Origin: Nelumbo lutea
Lineage: Eukaryota; Streptophyta; Magnoliopsida; Proteales; Nelumbonaceae
Direction of reading: 5' to 3'
Length of the DNA stretch: 64,000 bases
Assembly (NCBI GenBank): GCA_022828595.1
Contig: JAKGHH010000006.1
Span: forward strand, 13,512,499 to 13,576,498
The position numbers and the translations under genes are program-made. The notes below the pieces were generated by a model. That model worked only from the letters and a program-made list of their open reading frames with translations. It was not told where the DNA came from and did no database searches. Below are positions 9,131 to 20,866 of the stretch, piece after piece; position 1 is the stretch's first letter, and each line of letters opens with the position of its first letter.

Positions 9131-11947
9131 CTATAAGCTTGTCTACTTATATGTGCGATGGTCCATCACATGGTTTGGGCTTTGTTATGGTTTGCTGGAT
9201 TTCAGAATGAAGTGTGAACTTCTGGATATCATGTGCAGTATAAAGAAAAGCTGTTCAAAACATATTACTAGTGTTGTAGTTATGTGAGATCCACCATTAG
9301 AGGTGGTTCTACTAATTTGGTGCAAAGACTTTTAAGAAAGCAGTGAAATGAGAAAAAAAATTCTATTTCAAGACGTACTTCTCCAAGATATTCAATATTG
9401 TCAAAATGTGTAGTGCATCACGGTATTTCCTTGGCTGCATAGAAGAAATCTTGTGCATTATTTCGGGGGCAGTGTTCATCTCTATATTATAGCTAGCATC
9501 TAATAGAGGACAGTTTCGTATTCTTGTTGGATGTAGTCACTTGAGTATTTTCTTGCACACTTATATGATAATTGAAATTTAGGGGGCAGATGGCATGTAA
9601 AAGTGCATGATGTGGATGATTGTGGTGTTAAAGCATATGAACATGTGAGTTCTCATTTATGTACTGGATATGGATAACTGATTTACTGGTTGAAGGTGCA
9701 TGCATTTACTTGGAGTTGTTTGGGTATTACCCAGCATTGATACCTGCTATCTGGGATCTTAGGAGGGGTGGACTGGATAAGGACCTGACCTTTGGATTTT
9801 AACACAAAGTGGCCTCTCTCAGACTCAGGTGTCCGGGGAATGGGGTACACCATTTGACTGTTAAAGTGGACTGTTGTCTCTAGGGATGAATGGTAGTCTG
9901 AAAATAATCTGTTTGCATCTATTTTTTATCTCAGATGTTTATATGTTCTGTTGATGTTATATTTTAGCAGTATATTTGAAGTTTTGTTCTCTAATTTTGA
10001 GATCTAATCTTATATTTGTTTGAGGTTTCTTGGATGAGGCATATTTTAACTTGGGATCATTTCATGTTAGATTCATGGCAATTACTGTTCATTGTGTAAC
10101 TTGTTTTCTCTTCACAGCTCTGGTCCATTTATTAGGTGCAGTATAAGCTCAAAATTAAAGCTCCATTTTGTTTTGACCTTATGGATGAAGAAGAAACATA
10201 GATGATTGAGATTGTGGATGTATGTCACGACGTTCTGGGTCTCAGTATGCCTTCATTTTATTATGTTGTGGGAGATTAAATAGTGACGTATTTATCTCTC
10301 TTATTTGCATGCTGATTAGAATTGGGAATGCTATTTCCTTAAAGTGGGCTTGTTTGGTTAAAGGATCAGTTAGATTTTGGTGGTTAGTGGAGCATTAGTG
10401 GCATAACAGAGGAGATATAAATTGTTGTTTATCTAGTTCTTTCATAGAGAGTAGTCATTGAAATTGATCATTGTCTTTTTTTTAATTGTAAACCATATGA
10501 GTGGATTGAATGGTGGCATATGGTACTTGTAATAAATTAAGTTCAAGAAGTGGTCCTTTATCTCTCTTTTTCCTATTCATTTAATCTTTGTCTTTTTCAC
10601 TCTAGATTTATTTTTGTTATGAATTCCTAATTTTTAATTTGTTTGGTTTGCCATTTCCTTATAATTAAATGGCTATATAGACTGGATACCTACAAGAAAA
10701 AAACTAACATTATCCACTTTAAGTTGAGATGCTCCTGGAATATCTGAGGAGATATTTTTAGTCTTGCAGTGAGATGATCAGTTCACTACATGCCAAATCA
10801 GCTCCTCCAGGATCTCCGAAGCATACCTACTCCTTCCATCCCTTAGTCATCATCTGTTTAGGAGCTTGACAAGAATACTAGGAATTTATTTGATTGTCTT
10901 CCATCTTTCCGATATCTCCCACTGATGCTGCTGATTTATCTGACTCATTTATATTCTTTTTGCTGAAGATTGAAGTCAGTTAGGGTAGAATGGCCTTGTG
11001 AGTCTTAAGTATGCATTCCATTGTTGTTTTGTTGTTTTATCAGTCATGCTTGTAATGTTTAAGGCTCGTGTTAGTGTCATCTATGCTCTGCTTTGGTTTT
11101 GAATGGTTGTTTCTGTTCTAAAAAGTGGACTAAACAATCTACGGCTTTCCAGATTGAAACTTAAGAGTACAAAATTCATCTGTAGACTACCGACAGTGAA
11201 ACATAGTTGGGACTGATGGCCAATGTGGGTTTTTTTTTAATCACCGGAACTCATTAATTATCAATTGGATTTGTGTAAATAAAATTAAGACAATAATACC
11301 ATAAAAGAGATGCCTGGGAAGGATAGGCATAAAGAAGATACGAAGGGGTTGGGGTGATTCCTTTGTTTGTAAGTTCCAAACAAGAAGAGCACTCGATAGA
11401 GAAAGTAATAATAAAAAAGATAAAAAACTAAAAATAATAAATAAACAATAAACACATTGGGCAAGGTAAAGTGGGGAGGCTAGTTCAACAAGCTTGGACG
11501 AACTTAGGTGGTAGGAGAGAACTACTGAACAGGGAATGGTAAAAAATATAAAATATATAAAAATAAAAGAATTAAAAAATGTATAAAAAAGATTAAAAAA
11601 TTAGAAAGTAAAAAAATAAAAGATAATAAAAATTAAATGGGGTTTCATAGGATATGGCACAAATAATTGATTAAATAAATTAAAGAAAAACAAATGAAAG
11701 CATAAAAAATCAAACAATAGAAAAGAAACAAAAATAAAATAAATTAATGAAATATAAAAATATATAAAAAATAAAATAAATAATAATATTTAGGGAAACT
11801 TTCTTGTTATGTTTTGTTTTGTTATACTCTTATTCCATTGAATAATTGTTTATTTGCATTCATGCTTGAGACACCATGTGGACCCCACCTATTGGACGCG
11901 GGAGAGGGGTGCCTAACCTCTTCCCTCTCCCATCTGAGTCTTACCCG
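9131..11947. other. Intergenic region without recognised genes
   Basis: No coding region of weight on either strand. 11390-11790 is a very A-rich low-complexity stretch on the + strand (AAATAAA-type runs). 11878-11947 carries CTC-rich sequence ending TTACCCG at the Copia C insertion point. Nothing else is supported. Confidence 0.5.
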
Positions 11948-12287
11948 TGTAGAGAACACTAATGTGGACCCCACTAGTGTGGTCCCCACATCACTATGTT
12001 CGTATGTCAGCAATTAGTTATGATTAGGATTGGTCTATTAGTTATGATTAGGATTAGTATTTCAAATTTATCTTATCTTATCTTATCTTGCCATGTAAGC
12101 AATTCAGTCGTTTTACAATTATGACACTAGGTATATAAATTTAAGAGTGGGGCGGCTGTTTTTAATGCAACCTCTCTCTCTTTTCTCAGAAATCTTTGTC
12201 GAGTTCTCTCCCCTCTTCTCCTCTTTTCTTCTCTTCTTTTAGTTTCTCTTCAAAACCTAAGACTAGTTGCAATCCTGTACGACTACT
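11948..12287 (+). repeat. Copia C 5' LTR
   Basis: 340 bp, matching 30664-31013 with scattered substitutions and small indels. TATATAAATTTAA at about 12132 is a likely TATA box, followed by a TC-rich leader. A TTATC-repeat (12070-12088) has one more unit here than in the 3' LTR. Confidence 0.88.
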
Positions 12288-12300
12288 TGGTATTAGAGCA
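12288..12300 (+). other. Copia C primer-binding site
   Basis: TGGTATTAGAGCA follows the LTR directly, one change from the initiator methionine tRNA complement. Confidence 0.8.
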
Positions 12301-13071
12301 CTCGATCTAGGGTTTGTCATGTGGAATTAATTCAGCCAACCACATGAGAATTATTTAGGGCTGGAAGTTTAGAAAGATCCTTCATTTGGCTGATTCTTGG
12401 ATGTTACAAGAAGTCTTCAGCAACTGCCCAAGGACTGGAGAGTGCTCCTTGTAATCAGGAAGAATCAGAGAAGAATCGAGTGATCAAGATTAGTTCTTTG
12501 ATCAAGATTAGAGGTGCCGATCAGATTTTTTTCTGGTTCTTTGATCAAGATTTAAGCTTTCTAAGAGGATTTTCTCATGATCAGTTTGTTTTCAGAATTT
12601 TCTAGGGTTGATTAGAATCAAGATCAGTTTTTGGAGCAAGACTGAAGGTGGCGATCAGGATTTCCAAAGGACTTTTGGATCAAGATCAGTTTTTTCAGAA
12701 ATTTCTGGGTAAGATTTCATTCCTTCTTGAGGTCGGCAGCAAGGATAGCTTAATCTGAGAGGTACGACTATTAAAACATTACCTTTTTTAAGTTTGGTTG
12801 GCATCAGATTTCTCTTCTCTATTTAGGTGTTCTATTCTTTGTATTTAAAAACCTAGTACTGCTGAATCTAATTTCTGTTTCTAGGCCGACTGTTATTAGA
12901 ACCGGCTGACTGACTGATACAGTGATTTAAGTTTGTTTCTGTTCTCTATTTCAAAGACCCAATATTGCTCAATCTGATAACTGCTTCTAGACCTACTGTT
13001 ATTAGTTTCAGACCCAGTAGGCTGACTGTTTCAGTGATTAAAAGGTGTTTTTGATTAACCCCTAGCCAAGA
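12301..13071 (+). other. Copia C untranslated leader with internal repeats
   Basis: No coding sequence. 12478-12690 repeats GATCAAGATTAG/GATCAAGATCAG-like blocks at least five times. 12813-12930 and 12941-13045 are an imperfect tandem duplication of about 110-115 bp, each holding TCTCTATTT, ..CCTACTGTTATTAG.. and a GGCTGACTG...CAGTGATT end. Confidence 0.6.
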
Positions 13072-13251
13072 ATGGAGTTTAAGAGCCAAAGGGAGGGTGT
13101 TTTTGGGACTGGTTCAGGTAACATGATTGAGAACACTTTCCAGATTACAACAATTAAGTTTGATGGATCAAACTACTTAGAATGGACCCAGTCAGCCATG
13201 ATGGCCATTGGGGGTAGAGGAAAACTGAATTATTTGTTGGGAGATATGAAG
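13072..13251 (+). pseudogene. Copia C gag N-terminus (left of the Copia D insertion)
   Basis: MEFKSQREGVFGTGSG then ITTIKFDGSNYLEWTQSAMM and GRGKLNYLLGDMK, the copia gag opening. The frame is cut at GATATGAAG by the Copia D LTR and resumes at 18747 with QPTKEDPTYAKWIQENY. Confidence 0.85.
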
Positions 13252-13521
13252 TGTTTGCTGGAATGAAACTGCCGAAGGAGAAGAGAAGAAGAAGAAGAAG
13301 GAGAGTTGAGAATGGCGACAATAATCTCACAGCCGGCCCTACTCTTAATAAGTGTATTACATAATGTTACACAAATAGACTAGAATGCCCCTGATTAGTG
13401 ATGGGACACCTAGACAAATAAAAAACACTAAATAAGATTGGGCCCAATAACTAAGGCCCAATAACAAAAGACTAAGGATCCAACAGAGATAAATAAACAT
13501 ATTAAGACAACTGAACCAACA
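13252..13521 (-). repeat. Copia D 3' LTR and polypurine tract
   Basis: 270 bp. On the minus strand the adjacent 13522-13534 reads TTGAGGGAGAG, the polypurine tract, right before TGTTGGTTCAG, the LTR start. Confidence 0.9.
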
Positions 13522-13533
13522 CTCTCCCTCAAG

Positions 13534-14472
13534 CTAAGCATGGATGTCAATCATGTTTAGCTTGCCAAGCAAGTCCAAGAATTTTACTATAGCTAGCCCT
13601 TTGGTTAAAACATCTGTGATCTGCATTTCGGAGGGAGTATAAGGAATGCATAGTTCTCCTGAGACTATTCTTTCTCTGACAAAGTGGCGGTCTATCTCAA
13701 TATCTTTCGTTCTATCATGTTGCACTGGGTTATTTGCAATGTTAATGGCAGCCTTGTTGTCACAGTACAACCTGAGAGGGCACTCGATCCTTATTCCAAG
13801 TTCACCAAGAAGGATCTTAAGCCACTTTAGTTCAGCAACGCCATGAGCCATAGCTTGATATTCAACCTCTGCACTTGATCTAGCAACCACATTTTGTTTT
13901 TTACTCCTCCATGTAACTAGATTTCCTCCAACATAGGTGTAGTACCCGGAAGTGGACTTCCTGTCCCCAACAGAGCCAACCCAATCTGCATCAATATATG
14001 CTTCAACTTCAATCTTATTGTGTTTTCTGAACAAAATCCCTTTCCTCGGGCAAGACTTCAAATATCTAAGAATCCTTTCCATAGATTTCATGTGAAGGAC
14101 CGTAGGAGTGTGCATGAATTGACTGACAACATGTACAACATTAGCAATGCCAGGGCGAGTGAAGGACAAATTGATCAATTTCCCCACCAGCTTTTGGTAT
14201 CTTTCTTATCAAGGTAGTCATCTTCTACTGATTCTTGTAGGCCATGGTTCTGTTTTGTTGGAGTATCTGCTGGCCTACACCCCATCATGCCTGTCTCTTG
14301 TAGAAGATCAGGGACATATTTCCGCTGACATATGTAGATGCCCTCTTTTGATCTAGCAACTTCAATCCCAAGGAAGTATCTCAGCTAACCCAGGTCTTTG
14401 ATCTCAAATTCAACAGCCAAGAACTCCTTTAGTCTTTTAATCTCTTCCAGATCATCCCCTGTAATCACCATA
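13534..14472 (-). pseudogene. Copia D RT C-terminus and RNase H
   Basis: After the frame break the region reads FEIKDLG, a stop, LRYFLGIEVA, then another shift. The frame 13534-14187 has the RNase H part: GKLINLSFTRPGIANVVHVV, YIDADWVGSVGDRKSTSGYY, LVTWRSKKQNVVARSSAEVE, LYCDNKAAINIANNPVQHDR and EIDRHFVRERIVSGELCIPY, ending MIDIHA. The RNase H acidic residues (D in DADW, E in AEVE, D in CDNK) are present, so this part decayed little. Confidence 0.87.
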
Positions 14473-16106
14473 TCATCCACAGACAATAAGTGCTGTAAGT
14501 TTTCCATTTCTCTTACTTATGGACAAGGTATGATCTGCCCCACTTTGAGTATAACCACCTTTCTTCATGGCCCCACAAAGCTTCTCAAACCAAGCTCGAG
14601 GAGACTGCTTAAGACCGTATAGTGCTTTTCTCAATCTGCACACCTTCTTGCCAAACCCATAACCTGGTGGAGGATCCATGAATACCTTTTCGTGTAGGTC
14701 ACCATTTAGGAAGGCATTCTTCACGTCCAACTGATGTAGCTCCCATGAGAAATTTGCAGCTAATGACAATAGAACTCGGATTGTGTTGAGTTTTGCTACT
14801 GGAGCAAAGGTTTCTTTGTAGTCTATCCCTTCTTTTTGAGTAAACCCTTTTACTACAAGTCTGGCCTTATACCTTTCAATGGACCCGTCCTCCCTATGCA
14901 TTACAGTGAACACCCACTTGTATCCAACAGTGCTTTTCCCTTTCGGTAGATCCACTAATTCCCAAGTCCTTGCTTTCATTAAGGCTTTCATTTCTTCACC
15001 CATAGCCTCTTTCCATCTTGGGTTGGATATTGCCTCTGAATACCTAGTAGGAACATGCACAAAAGAGATAGCAGACACAAAAGAACAATAACGGGGAGAC
15101 AAATGTGAGTAAGACACAAAATCAGCAATGGGGTGTCGGATAGTACAAGAACGGGTAGGCTTATGAAGGGCAATGGGAAGATCCAAGTCAGAGGGATGTG
15201 TGGTAGGATTACATGGGGTTGCTGAGACAGGTTGATCCGAGTCCAATTGGTTGCTGTCATGAGTTGGAGGATCATTTTTCCTTCTGTTGTATGTGATTCT
15301 TATATCGTTCTTCTGTCTTCTGGAGTCTTCAGTAACATCTGCAACATCACTAGTAGTAGCTGGTACAATGGGAGCCTCATTAGATTCACCCGGGATACCA
15401 CAACTAGGAGGATCAGGAGGAGAAGGTGGAAGGTCCAAGGCAGAAAGAGGCACAAAGGAGGGAATAGAAGAATCCTCTTCCATCCCGCTAGTCACCCCCT
15501 GAAGAGGATTCTGGGAAGAAAGAAAATAGGATTGAGACTCAAAAAAAAAACCACATCCTTTGTGGCATTTTTTCTTGGTGACTGGATGATAACACTTGTA
15601 ACCTTTCTGTGTAGGAGAGTACCCCAAAAAGATTCCTTTCGTAGCCCTAGGATCCAGTTTGGTCTTCTTTGGATCCATTACATGTATAAAGCATACAAAC
15701 CCAAGATTCTTGGTGGAAGAGAAAAGTCTAGAAGATGAGGGCAAAGGATAGAGAAAGGAGTTTTCACCCCCAATACCTTGGATGACATTCGATTTATCAG
15801 ATATGATGCAGTAAGGACTGCTTGAGACCAATAGTTTTGGGGAACCTTGTGCTGAAATAGTAAGGTAGGTGTCTATTCTTGCGCTCAACAACCCCATTCT
15901 ATTGGGGTTTACTAGCACAAGATGACTGATGGATCATTCCAACATCCTCCATAAATAGATTCAAGGACCTTTCAAAGTATTCAGTTGCATTATCAGACCT
16001 GAATTGTTTAATTTTCTTGTCAAATTGTGTTTCAATCATTTTGTTAAACGCCATGGTTACCCCGTGGCACTTCATCGCGTTCTTTTAACAAGTAGATCCA
16101 TGTGCA
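14473..16106 (-). pseudogene. Copia D integrase core and reverse transcriptase
   Basis: The integrase core around 15880-16080 is frameshifted but recognisable (FRSDNATEYFERS, then a Q-to-stop before NGVVERKN). The long frame 14473-15918 carries KATKGIFLGYSPTQKGYKCY, a Pro/Ser-rich spacer, then RT blocks [75 protein letters not shown] and LRKALYGLKQSPRAWFEKL. At about 14484 the YVDD box is broken: two bases are missing from the Tyr codon, so the frame reads IVCG* and VDDMVITGDD continues in another frame. The enzyme could not be made. Confidence 0.88.
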
Positions 16107-17909
16107 TCAAGAGTAGTGATCAATAAAACTGATAAAGTACCAAAAGCCATCAACAAAAATAATGGGTGAAGGGCCCCAAACATCAGAGTGGACTAAATCA
16201 AAAGAAGCTTGAATTTCATTACTAGAAATTGGATAAACAGTTCTACATTGTTTTGATAACTGACAGACTTCACAAACTAAATTTTGACTTGAAACACCTT
16301 TGAATAATTCTGGAAACAACACTTTTAATGATGAAAAAGGTAAATGACCTAGCCTAGCATGCCACAGATGTAACCTAGCTATTGACTCCACATTGGACTG
16401 ACTACTAGTAGCAGATGTTTGTAAGGCTGAACTGATGTCTGCATCAAGGTAGTAGAGGCCTCCACACTCATGACTGCTCCCAATTGTTCTCTTCGTCAAT
16501 CTGCCTTGAAAGACACAATGAGTAGGAAAAAAAGTTATTATACAATTCAAATTCTTGGTAAGCTTTGAAACAAATAAGAGATTTGAAGAAAGATTGGGAA
16601 CATGCAGGATAGATTTGAGTGAGAGGCCCTTGCTTAGGTCAACCACCCCTTTCCCAGCGATGGTAGAGAGGGAACCATCAACAACCCTCATCTTATATTG
16701 GCCAGACAGTAAATGATAGGAAGAAAATAGAGAAGACATATGCGTCATGTGGTCAGTTGCACTGGAATCAATAATCCAAGAAGCAGGATCAATAGAACTA
16801 GTTGCACTAAAAGCAAAGGTAGTACATGATCTGGCAAGGGAGGTGGAAGCAAGAGAATTGGTCCTTAGACGGGCTAGTGCCCGGCTAAGTACCTCTGCCT
16901 CATCGACAGTGAGACCCAAGGACCCGTGTTCGGGGGAATTAGCAATCTGTCCCATGGAAGAGGAAGCAACTGTGGATGAGTGTTTTGAGCCATCACCATT
17001 GTGACTGGCAACCAGATTCCCAATTGCAGCTTGACCCTTCTGATGCTTTTTATCTTTCTTCAAAGCAGCTGGTTTCAGATGTGGATAGAGAACCCAACAA
17101 GTCTCTTTCACATGCCTTTCTCCTCCACAGTGGGTGCACTTCAGATGTCTCTTGTCCGAGTACTTATTCCCCTTTTGATTTGTAGAAATTAGGGCCGAAT
17201 GTTCCATAGACTTTTCAGCTGTCTTAGTTTGAGTATCAACTTGCATCTCTTTTCTCCTAACCTCTTCATTCCTCACGAGGTAGTAGACATGATGTAACTT
17301 TGGCATTTCATCCCTTCCCAGAATTTGGGACCTTATGCTCTCATATATTGGATCTTGGCCAGCCAAAAATTTAAATTCTCTGCCCTCTTCAATTTGTTTG
17401 TCATGCCTTTCCTTGTCTCTGGCATTCGTCCAATCAAGAATGAGGTGATGATCTAGCTCTTCCCATAGTCCTTCTAAGGTAGCAACATATGTTGCAATAG
17501 TCATATCCCCTTGCCTTAAGGCAGCAATGCCTTGATTCAATCTATAAATTCTGGCAATATTTTTTCTTTGCCCATAAGTTTTAGACACTTTCTCTCATAT
17601 GTTGGCAGCAGTGGAGAAATGTTGAACAGTCCTAGCTACCCTTGGAGTCATTGAAGCAAGTAGCCAGGACATAACTGTAGCATTCTCCTTACGCCAAACT
17701 GCATAATCAACACTACCCACTTCAGGTTCCTTATTTTGCCCGTCCAAATAACCAGTGAGTTCCCGGGATGTGATGAAGAACATGGCTGAAGTAGACCATT
17801 CTCTGAAGTTATACTCATCCAACAACACATTAGTAATCTGCAGGCTGTGCAGGTTTGGATTCTCCAGATTAGGGGACCTCCCACCAGTCCTAACATCTCT
17901 AGAAGACAC
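16107..17909 (-). pseudogene. Copia D gag, protease and integrase N-terminus
   Basis: Starts MSSRDVRTGGRSPNLENPN at 17909. A TGG-to-TGA change (17592-17594, ANI*EKVSKTYGQR) splits the gag. It contains LNQGIAALRQGDMTIATYV, a CCHC knuckle (CTHCGGERHVKETC, near 17135-17095) and the protease WIIDSSATDHMT near 16775-16740. The usual D-S-G-A reads D-S-S-A here, a single-base change beside the catalytic Asp. GAG-pre-integrase HARLGHLPFSSLKVLFP and CEVCQLSKQC follow, then VHSDVWGPSP (first integrase Asp). An Arg codon after FIDHYS has become TGA. Confidence 0.85.
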
Positions 17910-18460
17910 TTCCCTGGATATAGAAGATATCTTCTCCTACTTGCAAAGATCAAAACTATAAACACAATATACAGAGAACTGTTTCAGACTTACGGAACTT
18001 GCTGCACTGCAAACTCTGTCCAGAGAACCCGTAACAGAGTTGAAACCACGAGCACCACACTGCTGCACTGTGCTCTAATTACTGCTGTTGCAAATTGTAA
18101 TCAGTCCAGACTTCTGTTGTGCTCTAATCACTGCTGTCGCAGCCTGTAATCTCTGCCACGACCAGTTCTAGGACTGCCGAGATTAGTCCTCCCACCTAGA
18201 TCTGTTCCACACAGATCTCTCTTAGCCGAATGGCTACAATCTACTGTACTAAGTCTATTAGGGCATCAACTTCTGGGACTAACTCCCCTTGGGCCCTACA
18301 ACCAAGGGAAACCCTAGATGTAGGTCTGGCTGTGTTCTACGACCAACCCTAGGGTTTCTTTGCAGCAACCAAGATAGAAAAGAGGAAGAAAGAGAGTTGG
18401 ATACGAGTAGAAGATGAAGCGGCGGCTGTAACCAGGTGAAAGATTAGATCTCTGATACCA

Positions 18461-18741
18461 TGTTTGCTGGAATGAAGCTGCCGAAGGAGAAGAGAAGAAG
18501 AAGAAGAAGAAGAAGGAGAGTTGAGAATGGCGGCAATATTCTTTCAGCCGGTCCTACTCTATTATTCATAAGTGTATTACATAATGTTACACAAATAGAC
18601 TAGAATGCCTCTGATTAGTGATGGGACACCTAGACAAATAAAAAACACTAAATAAGATTAGGCCCAATAACTAAGGCTCAATAACAAAAGACTAAGGACT
18701 CAACAGAGATAAATAAACATATTAAGACAGCCGAACCAACA
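18461..18741 (-). repeat. Copia D 5' LTR and primer-binding site
   Basis: 281 bp, with two extra GAA units compared with the 3' LTR (GAAGAAGAA tract near 18495) and a five-base indel in the ACTCT..ATAAGTG segment. On the minus strand 18449-18460 reads TGGTATCAGAGA directly after the LTR, the initiator Met tRNA primer site. Confidence 0.9.
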
Positions 18742-18746
18742 TGAAG

Positions 18747-19339
18747 CAACCAACTAAGGAGGATCCCACTTATGCTAAGTGGATTCAGGAGAATTATTTG
18801 GTGATGACATGGCTGTGCAACTCTATGCAACCACACATCAGCCGAAACTACTTATGGGCAAAAACAACTAAGGAAATATGGGATGTTGTGAAAGAAACAT
18901 ACTCTCAGCCCCTTAATGTTGCTAGGGCTTATGAGCTGAAATGTGAGGTTTAAAATCTCAAGCAAGGAGAGAAATAGGTCTGTGTTTATTTTTCAACATT
19001 GAAATCCTTGTGGCATGAAATTGAGCACCTTGAAACAATTGAATGAGAGTTAGAAGGACACACAAAGTTACAGAAAGCAGGTTGAAACTAATAGTGTTTG
19101 AGTTCCTAGCTGGTCTAAATTCTGAATATGATATTGTGAGACAATAGTTGACAAGAGGCAGTGTAACTCTATCCCAAGCCTATTCCCTAGTGCATAGTGA
19201 GGAGACTAGGAGAAAAGTTATGCTACAACAACAACCTTTCGAATCAGCACTGGTAGTAGTTAGGCCCAAATCTGGGGGTGATAAGGACAGGGATATGAAG
19301 AAGGAAGCTAAGAAGGACCTAGTATGTGAGCATTGAAAG
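18747..19339 (+). pseudogene. Copia C gag middle part
   Basis: Continues directly after the Copia D duplication: TYAKWIQENYLVMTWLCNSM and TKEIWDVVKETYSQPLNVAR, then stops at 18951 and a degraded stretch (LKSLWHEIEHLETIE, FEFLAGLNSEYDIVRQ across frames), and LSQAYSLVHSEETRRKVMLQ near 19170. It ends in the zinc knuckle (VCEHC), where the hAT-like element sits. Confidence 0.8.
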
Positions 19340-20138
19340 CATAGTTGTCTAGGCAACTGGGCACTTTTTAGAAGTCGCCTTGCCCAACGCCCAATTGTTT
19401 TTGTTTTAGGCGCTCACCCATATCCCATATATATGTTATAATATTTTTTTGAATGTGCATATGTATTAATTATATCATTTTATTGGTTTGTTTTATCTTA
19501 TTAGAATACACCCTGTTGTATATTATCATTTTTTTGTTAAAGTAATTCTCTTTTACATTTAAACTACGAAAGTTTCTTTAGGTTTGAGACTTTGAGTTTT
19601 GAACCGAGAGCTGAGAAGAGAAAACGATGACTGAGAGGTTTCCATTGTTCGGTCCAAGTAGTCCAAGACCTCCATGTACGTTTTTCCCTTCTTCTTCTTC
19701 TTGAAATATTTTTGGGATGAAACAGGGGCTCTGCCTCCTCCTTCTTCCTAAACCACACTGGTACTCCTTTCTTACATTCAACAATCCTCCATTTTTTTTT
19801 TAGCCTGAAACAGGGTCTCCACCCCCTTAAACACAGTCCACATTGTCCTCTTTGACAACTTATGTTGGGAACGAAACAGGGACTCCGCCCCCCTTATTTT
19901 TCACTCTTTTCTTGTCTGCAATCCCCCATTTTTTGTTGGCTTGGATGCTAGCTATGGCATTTTATGTTTTATTCGAATGATTTTATTGCTAATAGTTAGC
20001 ATACAGGTATGTTGATTAGTATATAAAACCAGTAAAGTAGCTTAGAATATATATTTTATTACTTTCAAATTCCATTGCTTAGCCACCTACTTAGTTGCCT
20101 AGGCGACTGAGCGCCTTGTGGGCACCTTGACAATTATG
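19340..20138. mobile_element. hAT-like non-autonomous transposon 1 in the Copia C zinc knuckle
   Basis: The 799-bp block begins CATAGTTGTCTAGGCAAC and its far end, reverse-complemented, begins CATAATTGTCAAGGTGCC, an imperfect terminal inverted repeat. Flanks are ATTGAAAG (19332-19339) and ATTGCAAG (20139-20146), an 8-bp duplication with one change; eight bases is the hAT size. Removing the block restores the reading CEHCKKPKHTKDK of the copia knuckle. No transposase is encoded. Inside, GAAACAGGG(N)CTC(C)(G/A)CC-like units recur at about 19717, 19804 and 19872. Confidence 0.78.
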
Positions 20139-20863
20139 ATTGCAAGAAACCTAAACATACTAAAGACAAGTTGCATCCACATCTAGTTCTAGTAAAACTC
20201 AGAAACAAAAAGGGGAATGCAAATATGGCTGTTAACACTGATAGTACAACCTCATTTGGCACAAGAGGCACTCCTCTAGACACCCTAGCTGCTGTCCGAG
20301 CTGCTCTAACTCAGCTGGAAAATGAATTTGGTACTTTAACTTCACCTCCTCAGACACCATCAGCTCCTCCTACCTCAATTTTTGCTCATTCAGGTAATTG
20401 GGCCTCAACTCACCATGCCTCCGCTACAAGTGATACAGAACATTCTTAGATAATAGATTCAGGAGCATTTGAGCATATGACTGGCTTGCCATCACTGTTT
20501 ACTACCTATCACTTATCTTCCGGCAGAGACAAAGTGTCCATTGCTGATGGCTCCCTTGTTCCTATTTCTGGCAAGGGAGACATCAAGTTGTCTAATGCCA
20601 TTTCCTTATCTTTGGTTTTGCATGTTCCTAAACTTAGTATTAACTTGCTTTCAGTTAGTAGCATCACAAAAAACCAGAATTGTTCAGTACCTTTTTTTCC
20701 TGATCGATGTGTTTTTTAGGACCTGGAGACAAGGAAGGTGATTGGGACTGGTCGTGAGATGAACGGAATCTATCTTCTTGGAGGGAGTTCTCATTGGGAA
20801 GATAGTAAAACTAAGAGGTCTTTTGTTTCTCCGTCTATTGATCAGATTATGCTAATAGAACTG
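20139..20863 (+). pseudogene. Copia C zinc knuckle end and protease region
   Basis: The end of the knuckle (KKPKHTKDK) is followed by an Ala/Thr/Pro-rich spacer (20171-20449), a stop, then the protease IIDSGAFEHMTGLPSLFTTY (D-S-G-A kept). The block ISGKGDIKLSNAISLSLVLH, LSINLLSVSSITKNQNCS and VIGTGREMNGIYLLGG follows. A W codon and a Q codon are stops (20448, 20717). The frame ends at SPSIDQIML, where the LINE begins. Confidence 0.8.
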
Positions 20864-20866
20864 TAG

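Larger units (their letters stand above)
13252..18741 (-). mobile_element. Copia D: near-complete Ty1/copia element inserted in Copia C gag
   Basis: The LTRs at 13252-13521 (3') and 18461-18741 (5') both run TGTTTGCTGG...CCAACA. TGAAG is duplicated at 13247-13251 and 18742-18746. By eye the LTRs differ by about 13 substitutions and two short indels, about 5%. The internal region holds primer-binding site, gag, protease, integrase, RT, RNase H and polypurine tract in order, 5.5 kb in all, with several point lesions. Confidence 0.93.

Noticed and set aside
11822..12013. Open frames on both strands across the Copia C 5' LTR start
   Set aside because: They cross the LTR boundary (11948) and match no protein; the 3' LTR has different reading there.
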